Part shown: in pieces, positions 10,962-22,397 of the stretch
How the letters are laid out: the number at the start of each line of letters is the position of its first letter
Numbering within the stretch: position 1 is the first letter of the stretch
Origin: Flectonema sp. DT1601
Taxonomy: Eukaryota > Euglenozoa > Diplonemea > Diplonemida > Diplonemidae
Assembly (NCBI GenBank): GCA_964019425.1
Contig: OZ025783.1
Coordinates: 1,612,001-1,676,000 of the forward strand
DNA length: 64,000 bases
Direction of reading: 5' to 3'
Position numbers and translations under genes: made by a program
Notes under the pieces: model-generated
The model's input: only the letters and a program-made list of their open reading frames with translations
Told to the model about the DNA's origin: nothing
Databases searched by the model: none

Positions 10962-11294
10962 ATGTCTGTCTACTCGTACCTTCCATCGACCTACGCTCTT
11001 CCATCGACGTACATCTACCCGTACTCCAGCACCACTGAGTACCTGAGCAATGTGTACGATGCTGACTACAGAGCACGTGTTGCCAACGCTGAGGTTGCCG
11101 CCGCCAACGCCGCTGCCGATGCTTCGATCAGACGTGCTCGTGCTGAGACCGAATTGACGATCTCCAGACTCAACACTGAGGCTTCGATTAGACGTGCCCG
11201 TGTTGCTGCTGACGCGTACTACACTGGACCGCGTTACGCATCCACCTACTACTACGATGCTCTTGCGGGAAGCCCAAGAAGAGTCATCTACTAG
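10962..11294 (+). CDS. Tyr-rich 110-residue protein, copy 5 (array-terminal type)
   Basis: N30 and D53, the same combination as copy 8, which also ends its array. Both use TAG, and both lose the shared 3' flank right after it. Otherwise identical to the other copies. The next gene downstream is the paraflagellar-rod-type gene at 11637. Confidence 0.85.
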   Translation: MSVYSYLPSTYALPSTYIYPYSSTTEYLSNVYDADYRARVANAEVAAANAAADASIRRARAETELTISRLNTEASIRRARVAADAYYTGPRYASTYYYDALAGSPRRVIY

Positions 11295-11636
11295 AATCGT
11301 AGTTAGGTCTTCCAGAGTGAGATTTTTAAGATAAAAAATTTAAAAAAAAGGACAATTCCATGACTTTCATGCGACCTTGACAAAAAAAAAAAAAAAAAAA
11401 AAAACTATACATGGTGACGATTATAACACCAAATATTTGTTTGTACCCCTCCAATCCCTAACAGTTTGTTTACTGTTTTTTCTTTGTTTTATTTATTTTT
11501 TTCGAGTACTCTTTTTTTTCCTTCCTCTCCCCTGATTGGATTTGTTATTACTGTCAGGAATAGCAATTTGAATTTAAAGAGATCACCCATAGCTTAATAA
11601 AACCCCCCCACGTTATTTCACAGCAATCACACAAAT

Positions 11637-13458
11637 ATGACTACAGACATAGAAAGACCTCGTGGAGGTAAACTCCCGACATTATTGCATGAATTAAAAA
11701 CAACAAAGAACGGAAGTCTTCTTGGAGATGTTTCATGGGGAGATGATGTTAATAGCGAAGTACTTTTTGAGGCTGAGAAGATAGCTGCTAGAATGACTGG
11801 ATGGGTTGGATCTGAAAGAAGAAAACAAGACAGCAACGCTGCAATCATTAAATCAAATGACATTATAGATCACTACCTCAGACTAGTTCAGTCTGATACA
11901 GCTTCATTACCTGAAGAGGAAGACCCAACAAATTACACTGCTCTATTTAATCAGATTACACTTGACAAAGATTTGTATTCAGATATTGACCAACCAGAGA
12001 CAAAGATGTGGGAGATCACTATTCAGGCTTTTCGTACAATATTCTATTTTGGAACTCAGTACAGTGTCTCTCTCACTAAGAAGTTTAGACGTATTGAAGA
12101 ATGTCTTGTTAGGGTTGAATCACTTCTTAAAAAGACAAAGTTACACAGCGTTGAGTTATCTGATTTGCTGAACCCTGTGATTAGAATGGCTTCAAGAATA
12201 GCACAAAGACCATCAGTTGATGACTTGCTTAATACGATTAATCAGAATATAGAAACTGCTGATTTAAAATCTCGAAAACTTCTCAAAGAATCAGAACAAT
12301 TCTCCTCATCTGGTGACATGGACTTCGCTCACAGCAAGCTCGTAGAAAGGGCGGATAACCTTTATGGTATAGTTGTTTTATTCTCTCTAATTTTTTTTTT
12401 TTTTTGATGTAATTATTTTTAATAAAATAAAAATAAAAAAAACAGAAATCGTATCATCAGAACTAAGTAAGTATCCATTCATTGAAAAGGAAAAAAGCGA
12501 CTTCCTAAAAGCTGAGGGGAAGACGGTAGATGACATTTGTAAAATGCAGCGACTTGACATCGACAAGTTAAAACTATTAAACAAGTCGCTCATTCAAAGG
12601 ATCGAAGACGACACGAAAGCATTAAATAATAAAATGTCAGAACTATGTGATTGGTCATTAGTTGAGGAAAAGTCTCATCAAAGTTGGATAAATGAGTGCA
12701 ACAACAACCTCAGAACTCTTCAACTCAAAGTAGGTGACTCATGGGATATCATTCACACTCAAGAACTAAAACTAAAATCATACGCACAGCAGAGAACATC
12801 TTTAGTAACAGAAAAGATATCTCGATGTAGAGAATTTCAACAGAAGAAACAAACTTTTGAATCTTGTCACGGTCAATACACGAAACGTCGGTCTCTCTTA
12901 CGACTAAATAAGGAAGCCCATCAAATCAATAAAACCTTGTATAATACTTGTGGATCTATACTTGATGAAATGAATAATGAAATTCAACGTTTTATCAAAG
13001 AAATGGACAAAGAATTGAATGACACCAGAGATGATGTAGACCTGAAGTATGACAACGCTTTTCGTTCTTATTACAGTCAGGTGATGGATTTGAGCCATCG
13101 AAAAGAAAAGTTTATATCAACACTTCAGAAGCGACATGAATATGAGACGACAAAGAAAGAAGCAGCAGATGCTATATTCAGTCCTGAATCTCGCAGACAC
13201 GTTGATAACATGAAAGAAATTGATAAGACAATTACTACCATCTCTACTGAGAATAGAGACCTTAAAAAACGAGCTCAAGCTGCACTCACAATCTACAATG
13301 AGAGTGCAGGCCCAAGACTATCGCTATTAGAGGGGTACGTCCATCCTTCAGAAGAAGTAGAAGAAGACAGAAAAGAAAAACAACGAAGAATGTCTCAACT
13401 TCTTCAAGAAGAAGAAGAAGAAGAAGATGATGCAAATATATTATCTAATTCTGAATAA
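11637..13458 (+). CDS. Paraflagellar rod (PFR) family protein
   Basis: Two exons, 11637-12366 and 12446-13458, joined in phase 1 across a GTATAG...AAACAG intron; 580 residues. Almost entirely helical. Compared from memory with trypanosome PFR proteins, the second half aligns in order: an EFQQKKQTFESCHGQY segment, a paired-helix region ending YSQVMDLSHRKEKF, then FSPESRRHVDNMKE and LLEGYVHPSEE near residues 520-555, and a charged Glu-rich tail. PFR proteins build the lattice beside the axoneme in euglenozoan flagella. The start is 13 nt after a TTATTTCACAG acceptor. PFR1/PFR2-like core versus minor component cannot be decided here. Neighbours include many coiled-coil or structural genes, fitting a flagellar role. 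Confidence 0.75.
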
Positions 13459-13719
13459 GACAACACAATGTTGACTTATGACCTTCACTTCTGTGAATGG
13501 TCGTGATACCGAAATACTATTTGTTGTTGGTTTTTTGTATTTGAAAAAATTCAAAGCTATTTCTCTCTTTACATAATTAGAATCCAAATGAAACCAATGA
13601 GATAATACAACAAGTGAATGAAATAAATTATTATCATTATTATGTTTCTTACAACCCCTTTTTTTTCTTTTCTCAGTGATTCACAAAATCAACATACCTA
13701 TGTAGTGAATCACGGAGAT

Positions 13720-15645
13720 ATGGGTTTATTTGGAAAGGCAAAACCCGAAGACGGTTATGGCGAGCCACCAGTAGTTCCAAAGTTTAATTTACTGTCAAAT
13801 GTTCACTGGGTGCGCATCGTCGACAAAATTAGCTCTCGGGGTGAGAGGCAGAAACGAGCAGCAATCTTGTCATCGGAATGTCTTGTTTTGTGTAAAGCAA
13901 ATAGTTTTGAGGTTAAGCGGATCGTTAGTGTGTCAGCCATCACTAAGTTAATAACTCAAGAAAAGCCACCAATGACAGAGCTGAATGGACCTTCTGGAGA
14001 AGGTTTCGCAATTCTAATGAAAATACCAACAGAATACGACCTAATAATATGCCAACCAAAACAACAAAAATCAGGATACGCAAGTCAACGAGACCTAGTA
14101 GACCTGACGCAGGCTCTAACTGTTTGTAAGAAGACTCGTGTTAATGAGGATGGTGCTGCTCAGATTTCCAAAGAAACACCGAAATTTCCAATAATCCAAA
14201 TAGGACCCTCAAAGAGAATATTCGCTCATGCGATGTTGTTAAAAGGAAAGCCTCACGTGTATCCAACTCAGAAGACTTTCGATCAATTAAATTCGTTATT
14301 TATGAAACACACTCCACTTCCTGATGGTGATCATCAAGAGTTACTTGAAGAAGTACACGAGCTCATTGAGGATGATGAGGCTAGCAAAGACAAGAAGACT
14401 GAAAAAGCAGAAAAAGAAAAACAAGAACAACCAAACAAAGAACAACAACCGGAAGATGGAAAAAGTAACACCTCAGCGAAAGCAAAAAATGAAACACCGA
14501 CTCCGACTAACCCAAACGCAAACGAACCGAATTGGAAGAATATTTTAAAAGCTCAACAGAGAATGTCGTCTTCTTATCGAGATCTCACTGGATTGAATCA
14601 ACAGTTTGGGAAAAGTAATTTTGGAGGTGACACGGCATCTGTTCAAAGTTTTGGAAACCTGAGGGAACCTCAAAAGAGTACCTTCGGAAACACAACACCT
14701 CTCAGACTTAATGAATACGGTCACAGTGGTGAATGGAGAGGATCTAATACTGAAAACTATTGTTCCTTAATGGATGATATTGATGGTGTTCTCTGTGGTC
14801 ATCCAGGAGGAAGAATCCACCAAGATCACTGGAGTTGTTGTGGAGCTCTGACAATGGATTCTTATTGTGGATTACCAAATCCTTTCTCACCTATTCCACC
14901 TGACGAGTTACTAAAACCTGTTGATAAACCAGAAGGACGCAAACGACTCTCTCGCCGAAACTCAGAATTTACTCAAGGTAGTTTCTTAGTTCCGGATGTT
15001 GCTTCTGAGACTCATACGAATGCCTCTGCTATTACTGGAGAACACGCGACAGCTTGTCAAGTATGTGTGGCTCCATTTACAGCAACTGTGAAGTCAAGAC
15101 TGTGTAAGAGATGTGGATGTACAACATGTGAGAAGTGTTGTCCTCATTTAATGAGAATACCAGGTACTTATGGACCTGGAAGAGTATGTACTGCGTGTTA
15201 TCAAGAAATAGCTGAAGGTGGTGGTGACCTCCACAGAAGTAGAGCCAGTTCTCATATGTCACTTCGGACGTATTCTGATCAACAAAGTCTTGATGGTTCA
15301 CTTGCTGCTGCAGAAGACTTGTCGATTGCAACTGATGCCATGATAGCTGCGACAGTCTGTCTTGTTACAAACTCGACTGTTTTCCGGAAACGACGTAAGA
15401 AAAAGAAAAAGAAAGAACCAGTCGCTCCTCTTGCATATCCAGGCGCATATCCAGGCTACCCACCTCACATGTTACCACAACACACACAGAAACCAGCTCA
15501 CCCTTCAGCAGCGTATTTTAGTAAGTCATATGTACCTCACTGGAAGCAATCAGGTGCTGTAACTGTTGGTGTTCCTAAACAAACATCTTCTGATAAGTTT
15601 TGGTCTGGATTTATGAATGAGTGGGATGATGCTGCTGCTTTGTAA
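13720..15645 (+). CDS. PH-like / CHORD-like / FYVE-related zinc-finger protein
   Basis: 641 residues. An upstream in-frame extension is ignored because a TTTTCTCAG acceptor lies at 13675-13676, 43 nt before this ATG. Residues about 25-150 look like a PH-type domain (VHWVRIVDKISSRGERQKR, then CLVLCK and the conserved strand order). Residues about 220-290 are a low-complexity Lys/Glu/Gln/Asn linker. At about 347-385 a CGHPGG...HWSCCGAL motif resembles half of a CHORD zinc-binding domain. At about 446-490 four CxxC pairs (CQVC, CKRC, CEKC, CTAC) form a FYVE-related finger that lacks the canonical RHHCR lipid-binding motif. The tail is basic, then Pro/Tyr-rich. A membrane-trafficking or scaffold role is inferred. 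Confidence 0.7.
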   Translation: MGLFGKAKPEDGYGEPPVVPKFNLLSNVHWVRIVDKISSRGERQKRAAILSSECLVLCKANSFEVKRIVSVSAITKLITQEKPPMTELNGPSGEGFAILMKIPTEYDLIICQPKQQKSGYASQRDLVDLTQALTVCKKTRVNEDGAAQISKETPKFPIIQIGPSKRIFAHAMLLKGKPHVYPTQKTFDQLNSLFMKHTPLPDGDHQELLEEVHELIEDDEASKDKKTEKAEKEKQEQPNKEQQPEDGKSNTSAKAKNETPTPTNPNANEPNWKNILKAQQRMSSSYRDLTGLNQQFGKSNFGGDTASVQSFGNLREPQKSTFGNTTPLRLNEYGHSGEWRGSNTENYCSLMDDIDGVLCGHPGGRIHQDHWSCCGALTMDSYCGLPNPFSPIPPDELLKPVDKPEGRKRLSRRNSEFTQGSFLVPDVASETHTNASAITGEHATACQVCVAPFTATVKSRLCKRCGCTTCEKCCPHLMRIPGTYGPGRVCTACYQEIAEGGGDLHRSRASSHMSLRTYSDQQSLDGSLAAAEDLSIATDAMIAATVCLVTNSTVFRKRRKKKKKKEPVAPLAYPGAYPGYPPHMLPQHTQKPAHPSAAYFSKSYVPHWKQSGAVTVGVPKQTSSDKFWSGFMNEWDDAAAL

Positions 15646-15850
15646 CAGTTTTGTATTTCGTTTTTCAAACAATAGAAAAGTAATTTTTTTAGTTTTTTAT
15701 GTTTTATATCACTCTGGTTAAGACACGACAAGACGATTAGATTTAAGTCCTTAGTTTCGTCACACAGTATTATTAGTTGATCTTAAGCAATTGTTATTAT
15801 TTACAAATCGAATTTTTTTTTTTTTTAAAGTCTGGCTGGTAAAACAAAAC

Positions 15851-16954
15851 ATGAGTACCACACTGGATGAACAACGAGGAGGAGGAATAGTTGCAGAACT
15901 CGCTGAAAACTTGACCGAAACCTTAGAGGGCAATGCTCTGAAATCATTGCCTTGGGAAGATCGTAAAGACATGTGGAAGGAATGGACGAAGGAATTAAAA
16001 TCAGCAGAGAAAAAATATCAAACTCAGTCTTCAGGATCGAACGTCACATTCCGTGAAGTCTTCTTACAATCAAATGTACTTGAGAAAGTTATTAGCAGCG
16101 CTTTTCAAAATACAACATCACCACCGAAAGATGAATTCACAGACTTACTAGCTGGTTGTCTCTGTACTGGTGAAGGGAAGTATACAGACGTTTTAGTTGA
16201 TCAATTATGGAGTTTAATCCCACTTACAGGTGGTATGAACCACCCTGATGCCGATCCAGATAAGAGAATAGCACTACAGCGATTAGTTGATGTCTTAGTT
16301 GAATGTTTTACACTTTTTAAAGCAGTTCCAACTGACTTAAGCAGAGCAAAACAACTTGCCAATGAGCAAAGTAGTTGGCAGGTTGAACCGTCAATATCGG
16401 TAAGTTCAGAAACTGATTTAAGAGATTTGTTAAAAATGTCTCAATCTCGAAGGACGTTCATCGCTGATGTGCTGTCGAAAACGATGTTACAATCCAGTCA
16501 TGTGAAATACTCTAAAAAAGTATTGTTACAAAAGGTTCAACATCTCCAAGAGTTCATTGAGAATAAGTTAAAGAATATTGCTTCTGACCATGATGATATT
16601 TATAAAGAGGAAAAGACTCAATTACAACTTTTTAAATCCGGTATGACCGTGTCTGAATTAGAGCTATACTCTCTCGAAGCTGAGTGCACGACGATAGAAC
16701 AAAAACGAGCGGAGTTGACTGCTGAACTTGAATCCCTCCGACAGTCGGAGTTAACCGCAAAATCAAAAATTAAAGAAATAACTACTTTGCGAAAGGAACT
16801 GCAAGGTGCACACTCACGAGTTTCAAACGAAATAAGAAACCATTCGAAAATCAGCAAGCAGCTTGAAACAGATTACGGAAAGGAATCGGACTCAATAAAA
16901 AAGGTTTGTCAAAATGTGACTCAATTTAAAATCAAACATTTTTATTTTTTTAAA

Positions 16955-16989
<35 letters not shown>

Positions 16990-17587
16990 GTTTTCAATAT
17001 TCGTCAGCGGATCTCATAAATTGGCGTCTGAATTCGCAAAGAAATGTTTGGATAAGAAAGTAGAAGCGACTCGTGATGCGTATTGTCACTTCTTGAAATC
17101 AGCTCAACCTCGACTGAAAATATGTTATCAAGAAGTATCAAATTTAAGAAACGAGGCAGAAAAACAGAGTAAATCAATACAACAATGTGACAGCGATGAA
17201 AAAGATATACACGTTGAAAGCTTAACACAAACTGTTTCTCAAGCAACTGAATTAGTTATGAGCGCGACTCGTGTAGAGCGTGAGATTAGGACTTGGGAGA
17301 AGGAACTTTCTGTTTCTGGAAAACTAAAAGATATAGATATAGGTGAAACCCCGAATTGTATCTTCAGCTCTTTAGAAGGCATCGACAAATTAAATAAAAA
17401 TATCATCGATTTGAGTAAGAATTGGGTACCTGTTCGGAAAACAAAATCAACAAAACCGAGACGGTCACATCGGTCGAGTAATTCGGACTTCCCAACAGCG
17501 ATGTCTGATATATCCTTAACTAATACTCGAAGTTATAGTTCTTTTAGTGACATAACTCGTTGTGATAGCAGTATGCCTACGGTATAG
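15851..17587 (+). CDS. Large coiled-coil protein of unknown function
   Basis: Two exons, 15851-16903 and 16991-17587; about 549 residues after splicing. The 87-bp intron (GTTTGT...CAACAACAG) is a multiple of three and stop-free, so an uninterrupted frame shows a false poly-Gln tract made of the intron's CAA repeats. Residues 1-200 are globular and helical; about 210-480 are a coiled coil; the last 60 residues are basic and Ser-rich. The start is 20 nt after a T-run/AAAG acceptor. No recognisable enzyme motif. Its position between a PFR-type protein and a small myristoylation candidate makes a cytoskeletal role plausible, not proven. Confidence 0.72.
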
Positions 17588-17763
17588 TAGTCTGTTTGAT
17601 AAAACATTTGAGTAAACCACCTGCATCTGCTCCCACTGGAGGATGCCAAAGAATCGTTTTGCGATCTGCAACCACTTGTTCCTTAATACTTAGGATATCT
17701 ATTGTAGTTTTATTGTTGTTTTTTTTTGTTTATTTATGTATGTTTCTTTTTTACAAGTAAGAA

Positions 17764-18147
17764 ATGGGTGCTTGCAGCTCTACAGCTGGATCGGACACTA
17801 GGAAGAATAACAATCGGGTTTTGAAGAAGACGAAAGCTCCTCAGCAAGATAGAGTTGGGAAACGACCGAAACCAACGTTAGCATTACCAACGTCAGCTGA
17901 TGGGAAAGTTGTTAGTGACGAAGATGAAGAAGACAGCACTATAGAATTTGGAACTCCCCAACGAAGAACAAGACCAGAGCCAAAGAGCGCTCGTAAATAC
18001 ATCCGCGAAGAGGAAGCTGCTAATATGATGATGTCTGCTGACTGGAAGGACAAACCGATGACGACGTCAGAATTTCTCGGATTTCTACGGATGCGACCTG
18101 AGGAACTAAAGCCTTCATTTGTTAGTAGCAGACCAGAAGAACCGTAA
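17764..18147 (+). CDS. Small N-myristoylation/palmitoylation candidate
   Basis: 127 residues starting MGACSS: Gly2 with a small residue at position 6 fits N-myristoylation, and Cys4 could be palmitoylated. This dual tag sends many small kinetoplastid proteins to flagellar or plasma membranes. The rest is charged: a basic segment (KTKAPQQDRVGKRPK), an acidic patch (SDEDEEDS) and a short helical C-terminal region. The start is 2-6 nt after an ACAAG or TAAG acceptor. No other domain is visible. A membrane-tethered flagellar or cytoskeletal adaptor is inferred from the acyl signals and neighbours. Confidence 0.7.
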   Translation: MGACSSTAGSDTRKNNNRVLKKTKAPQQDRVGKRPKPTLALPTSADGKVVSDEDEEDSTIEFGTPQRRTRPEPKSARKYIREEEAANMMMSADWKDKPMTTSEFLGFLRMRPEELKPSFVSSRPEEP

Positions 18148-19633
18148 AAAATATTAAATTAAAGACTTCTGAAACATCGACTTCTCCGAATAGAGCTAAA
18201 GAGTAATAGAACTATAAATAGTATCCTGTGAGAGCTTTGTGTGTCTGTCCTCCGAATAGATAAGCTGAACCCTTCACATGACATCAGGAAATCTTCCGAG
18301 TAGTTTATTGATGTGAATTGAAGACACCTCTTTTCTCTTTCATATTAACTATCTTCCTATTGTTGTGGTTGAGCAGTGTGAGACTGCTGTCTGTGATGCG
18401 TTTTGACTTGAATACTAAGTTTTGTTTCTTGGGAATACCTTCCCCACCCTGTCAGAAATGCGATGGTTTTTCCATTTTCTCCTTTTGGTTCTTCTCCTTT
18501 TTCCTTCGCTTGTAAGTTTTGCAGTTCCTTCGTGGCGTTGAAATGTAAACGCAAGTAACGTAATGCTTCTGCTTACTCATTATTATTTGGTTTTATCTTG
18601 ATGCTGAATATTATATTTCTTTGTGGGGCATCAATTGACTTTCACAGTTGAGGTTCATTCGTATTGTTTCATTACTCGTTGAAGTAGGGGACATTTGTCT
18701 CCTTTGAATATTTAGTTTCTTTTTTTTTAGTTGCTGTGGTGGTTAAGATTATTCCTATGGTATTAGTCAGTGGTGTATAAACAGCTGTTGAGGAGAGGGG
18801 TAGTTTGATTGAAAAAAATATTACTTCTCTTTGTTATATAAACTCCGAAAAAAAAAAAAGGGGAAAAAAAAAAAAAAAATAGACTTTTTGATTTAGCAGT
18901 TAATATCTAATTCGGAAAAGTATATTGAGGGGCATTGTGATTACCCTCGAAGAGGTATTTGATTTTTTTTTGAAAAAAAAAAAAAAAAAACTCGAATTGT
19001 TGCGATTATGTTGATAGCCCCACCTGTGTGAGTCTTCGCGATGTTAAATTCCCATTTCCCACTCCAACCATATGAAGGTCGCAACTTATTAGCCTCTCCC
19101 TCTAGTTTGTTGCATCTATTGTCAGTTCTCGTTTGTAGAGAATTCCAATCTTGTGTATAATTAATAGCTATAAGCCTATGAAGGGTAACGATACAACTTA
19201 ATTACCCTTTTCGTGGTATTTACAATGCATGAATACTGTTTTTTTCTGTTATTCTCAATATTTAGGAACTTTGTATCCAATGCGAGAGTAGCCACACCTG
19301 ATCTGTTTACTCAACTGTTGGTAAACGGGGTTTGGAATTCCGATGTTTAATTTATTATCTATTATCTTTTTTTTTTTTTTTTTTTTGGAGAGGAAGAAAA
19401 AAAAAAAAAAAAAAAAAAAAAAACTGTTCTGTTTTTGTCCACAGAGATGTTATCGCAGCGTAGAATTAAATCTTGCGGCTGTCGTTAACAACAATCTATC
19501 TTATAAAACTGTGAACTGTTTATTGATGGTATTAGTGGAGAGTTATTCGTTATTCAATACGCAGTTAGGCTATATTTGTAATATTTCCCTTTTTTTTTTT
19601 CAAAAAAAAAAAAATTATAATTTTTTACAACAG
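18148..19633. other. 1.5-kb AT-rich spacer
   Basis: No gene seen on either strand. Dominated by poly-A/poly-T runs (18848-18880, 18966-18990, 19370-19422). It ends with a TTTTTTACAACAG acceptor at 19632-19633 ahead of the next start codon. Confidence 0.6.
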
Positions 19634-19649
19634 TCGGAGGTTACATAAA

Positions 19650-20783
19650 ATGGAAACTGTGGATTTGGGTTCGCCGATTTCAGCGGCGACGGCAGCTTCT
19701 CCCTTCCGTCTTTATGAAAATAAAGGAAAGTATCGCTGCATTCGACCGCAAACACCGAGCAGACCTGGGACGGCACACGGAGAACGATCTCTATTTGATG
19801 AAGAGAAGCCAGTGAGAAGCGTCTTCGATCCTGGAAGCAGATTTCGACACGACTTCTCAAAGTGTGTATCGAGAGCTAAAAGAGAGAGAGTAATGGGGGC
19901 TGGGATCTTAACATCTGGTCTTGATTACACGACGAGTACTGGAGGCTTGTCATCTTCTAGAAATGTTTCTGGTTTTCGAATGGCTGACATGACAAGTAGA
20001 GATCAACGTCAAAAGACGACAAATAACTCAACTCAAGGAATCAGTAACGATGGTAAATTCATGGCTGGTGCAAACATGTCTTGGAAGGCAAAAGGTGTCG
20101 TAATGATGGACAAGGGAACCAGTAGAGAAAAGCGCGCGAGGTCACAAGCTAGAGAAGCAAAGAAGTTTGACCTCCCCTGGTACGATGGAATGATACCTGA
20201 GAAGCATGTGATGGGTGTTAATATTCAAACACAAATATCAAGAAATCAACGAAATGATGACCAACACAATAGAACTATTGGACAAGATCAATACTACACA
20301 GTTCCGTCATCAAAGTTTGGAAAGAAACTTCACAGAACTATACTTCTTGGGAAGACTACATCAAGAAGTGCTCCATGTAGCTCTCGATATTCTAAACTTA
20401 ATACAAGAAAAGTTGAAGTAGCCCTTAGCGTAAGTACTGCTCAGTGTGGGTCTGGTGCAAACAATGGAAAGCATACCCATAATGTTGACTTCATGAGAAC
20501 AACTGATAGAGATCATAAAAATAAATGTGATCACTCTTTTATAAAACGACATCCTCGAAACCAAGACTGCTCTCTAATGGGACTTAAGGTTCGACATACG
20601 ATGCTTGAAAAACGTTTAAAAACTCCTGTCTGCTTTGAAAAGCAAACCTCTCGACCAGCCTTTTATAAAATTATGCACGCCCACGGACGTATTCCATACT
20701 ACGATGTTAACATTAATCCAACCAGACCTCGAGCATCAACAGGTATTTATAACTTCTATAAATCTTCAGGAATCAACAAATAG
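19650..20783 (+). CDS. Basic repeat protein with recurring TSR motifs
   Basis: Single-exon, 377 residues, 16 nt after an ACAACAG acceptor. Basic, with little predicted helix. A short motif recurs at least six times at intervals of roughly 30-60 residues: MTSRDQRQK, GTSREKRAR, QISRNQRND, KTTSRSAP, RTTDRDHKN and KQTSRPAF. Short basic motifs at regular intervals are common in proteins lining axonemal microtubules, so a microtubule-associated role is plausible. I cannot name the family, and no catalytic motif, signal peptide or membrane segment is visible. It sits between the small acylation candidate and the second Tyr-rich gene array. Confidence 0.72.
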   Translation: METVDLGSPISAATAASPFRLYENKGKYRCIRPQTPSRPGTAHGERSLFDEEKPVRSVFDPGSRFRHDFSKCVSRAKRERVMGAGILTSGLDYTTSTGGLSSSRNVSGFRMADMTSRDQRQKTTNNSTQGISNDGKFMAGANMSWKAKGVVMMDKGTSREKRARSQAREAKKFDLPWYDGMIPEKHVMGVNIQTQISRNQRNDDQHNRTIGQDQYYTVPSSKFGKKLHRTILLGKTTSRSAPCSSRYSKLNTRKVEVALSVSTAQCGSGANNGKHTHNVDFMRTTDRDHKNKCDHSFIKRHPRNQDCSLMGLKVRHTMLEKRLKTPVCFEKQTSRPAFYKIMHAHGRIPYYDVNINPTRPRASTGIYNFYKSSGINK

Positions 20784-21104
20784 TTACTATTTGTTTCCAT
20801 TTGTACATCCGTATGAAATTTCGCCTTCTTCAGGACAGGCTGTGATGTAGTGAAGACTCCCCCTCTTTGTAATCCTAGCAGTAGCAATACTGCAATAGTT
20901 GTGTTTCGTTCAGTGTCTTGCAAAAGAAGCATATTTTGTGAGCAAATAAAGCCTGCATATCGTGGCATCTTTTCATTTAGGGAGTGTAAGTAACAACTTG
21001 TTGTAAATCACTCATTTTGATGTATGCCTGGCAGACGATATTATTTTAGCCACGGATTCTGTTTGTGTAGTTTCTTAGCGGAATTATCTTTTATTGTCTT
21101 TCAG
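20784..21104. other. Short spacer before array B
   Basis: No gene or clear structure seen. It ends in ATTGTCTTTCAG (AG at 21103-21104), the acceptor for copy 6. The upstream sequence here is unrelated to the spacers inside the arrays. Confidence 0.6.
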
Positions 21105-21129
21105 ACCTCTGTCCTTACAACTCACAACA

Positions 21130-21462
21130 ATGTCTGTCTACTCGTACCTTCCATCGACCTACGCTCTTCCATCGACGTACATCTACCCGTACTCCAGCAC
21201 CACTGAGTACCTGAGCAGTGTGTACGATGCTGACTACAGAGCACGTGTTGCCAACGCTGAGGTTGCTGCCGCCAACGCCGCTGCCAGTGCTTCGATCAGA
21301 CGTGCTCGTGCTGAGACCGAATTGACGATCTCCAGACTCAACACTGAGGCTTCGATTAGACGTGCCCGTGTTGCTGCTGACGCGTACTACACTGGACCGC
21401 GTTACGCATCCACCTACTACTACGATGCTCTTGCGGGAAGCCCAAGAAGAGTCATCTACTAA
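21130..21462 (+). CDS. Tyr-rich 110-residue protein, copy 6
   Basis: Same protein with S30 and S53. The leader is 25 nt long and shares only its last 16 nt with other copies, so the array boundary lies within the leader. It ends TAA and then enters the standard spacer. Confidence 0.85.
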   Translation: MSVYSYLPSTYALPSTYIYPYSSTTEYLSSVYDADYRARVANAEVAAANAAASASIRRARAETELTISRLNTEASIRRARVAADAYYTGPRYASTYYYDALAGSPRRVIY

Positions 21463-21763
21463 GTTAGCAACACGAAGAATATAAAAAAAAAGAAATTATT
21501 TCTATGACGCCTTCCCATATGAGCGTCTGCTTTGTTTGTATCTCTCTCCCATTTTGGAAACAGTGCAGTTCGCTGTTTTTAAGTTACTTGTTACTCCCTC
21601 GACACTTGAAGTACCCCTTCAGGTTGTTAGTTATCTGTTCCTGATTGATATATAAATGACGGGATGGTTTAGTTATTTGAGTTTAAAATGATGTTCCAAA
21701 CTTCGTATTTAAATATTCATTTCTTCAGCCTTGTTTGTATTCCTTCTTCAACAACTCACAACA

Positions 21764-22096
21764 ATGTCTGTCTACTCGTACCTTCCATCGACCTACGCTC
21801 TTCCATCGACGTACATCTACCCGTACTCCAGCACCACTGAGTACCTGAGCAGTGTGTACGATGCTGACTACAGAGCACGTGTTGCCAACGCTGAGGTTGC
21901 TGCCGCCAACGCCGCTGCCAGTGCTTCGATCAGACGTGCTCGTGCTGAGACCGAATTGACGATCTCCAGACTCAACACTGAGGCTTCGATTAGACGTGCC
22001 CGTGTTGCTGCTGACGCGTACTACACTGGACCGCGTTACGCATCCACCTACTACTACGATGCTCTTGCGGGAAGCCCAAGAAGAGTCATCTACTAA
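21764..22096 (+). CDS. Tyr-rich 110-residue protein, copy 7
   Basis: Same protein with S30 and S53, in the standard 634-bp register with the common 35-nt leader after TTTCTTCAG. Nucleotide differences from copy 3 are few and mostly in the spacer. Confidence 0.85.
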   Translation: MSVYSYLPSTYALPSTYIYPYSSTTEYLSSVYDADYRARVANAEVAAANAAASASIRRARAETELTISRLNTEASIRRARVAADAYYTGPRYASTYYYDALAGSPRRVIY

Positions 22097-22397
22097 ATTA
22101 GCAACACGAAAAATATAAAAAAAAAGAAATTATTTCTATGACGCCTTCCCATATGAGCGTCTGCTTTGTTTGTATCTCTCTCCCATTTTGGAAACAGTGC
22201 AGTTCGCTGTTTTTAAGTTACTTGTTACTCCCTCGACACTTGAAGTACCCCTTCAGGTTGTTAGTTATCTGTTCCTGATTGATATATAAATGACGGGATG
22301 GTTTAGTTATTTGAGTTTAAAATGATGTTCCAAACTTCGTATTTAAATATTCATTTCTTCAGCCTTGTTTGTATTCCTTCTTCAACAACTCACAACA

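Larger units (their letters stand above)
10293..11294 (+). repeat. Tandem gene array A2: two 634-bp units
   Basis: Copies start at 10328 and 10962, again exactly 634 bp apart. The first is preceded by its own pyrimidine-rich acceptor (TCTTTCCTTCAG). The last copy loses similarity to the shared 3' flank immediately at its stop codon, here TAG instead of TAA. Confidence 0.93.

Noticed and set aside
16956-16990. Poly-glutamine tract in the coiled-coil gene at 15851
   Set aside because: The CAA repeats are the 3' part of a GTTTGT...CAACAG intron of 87 bp; the tract disappears on splicing.
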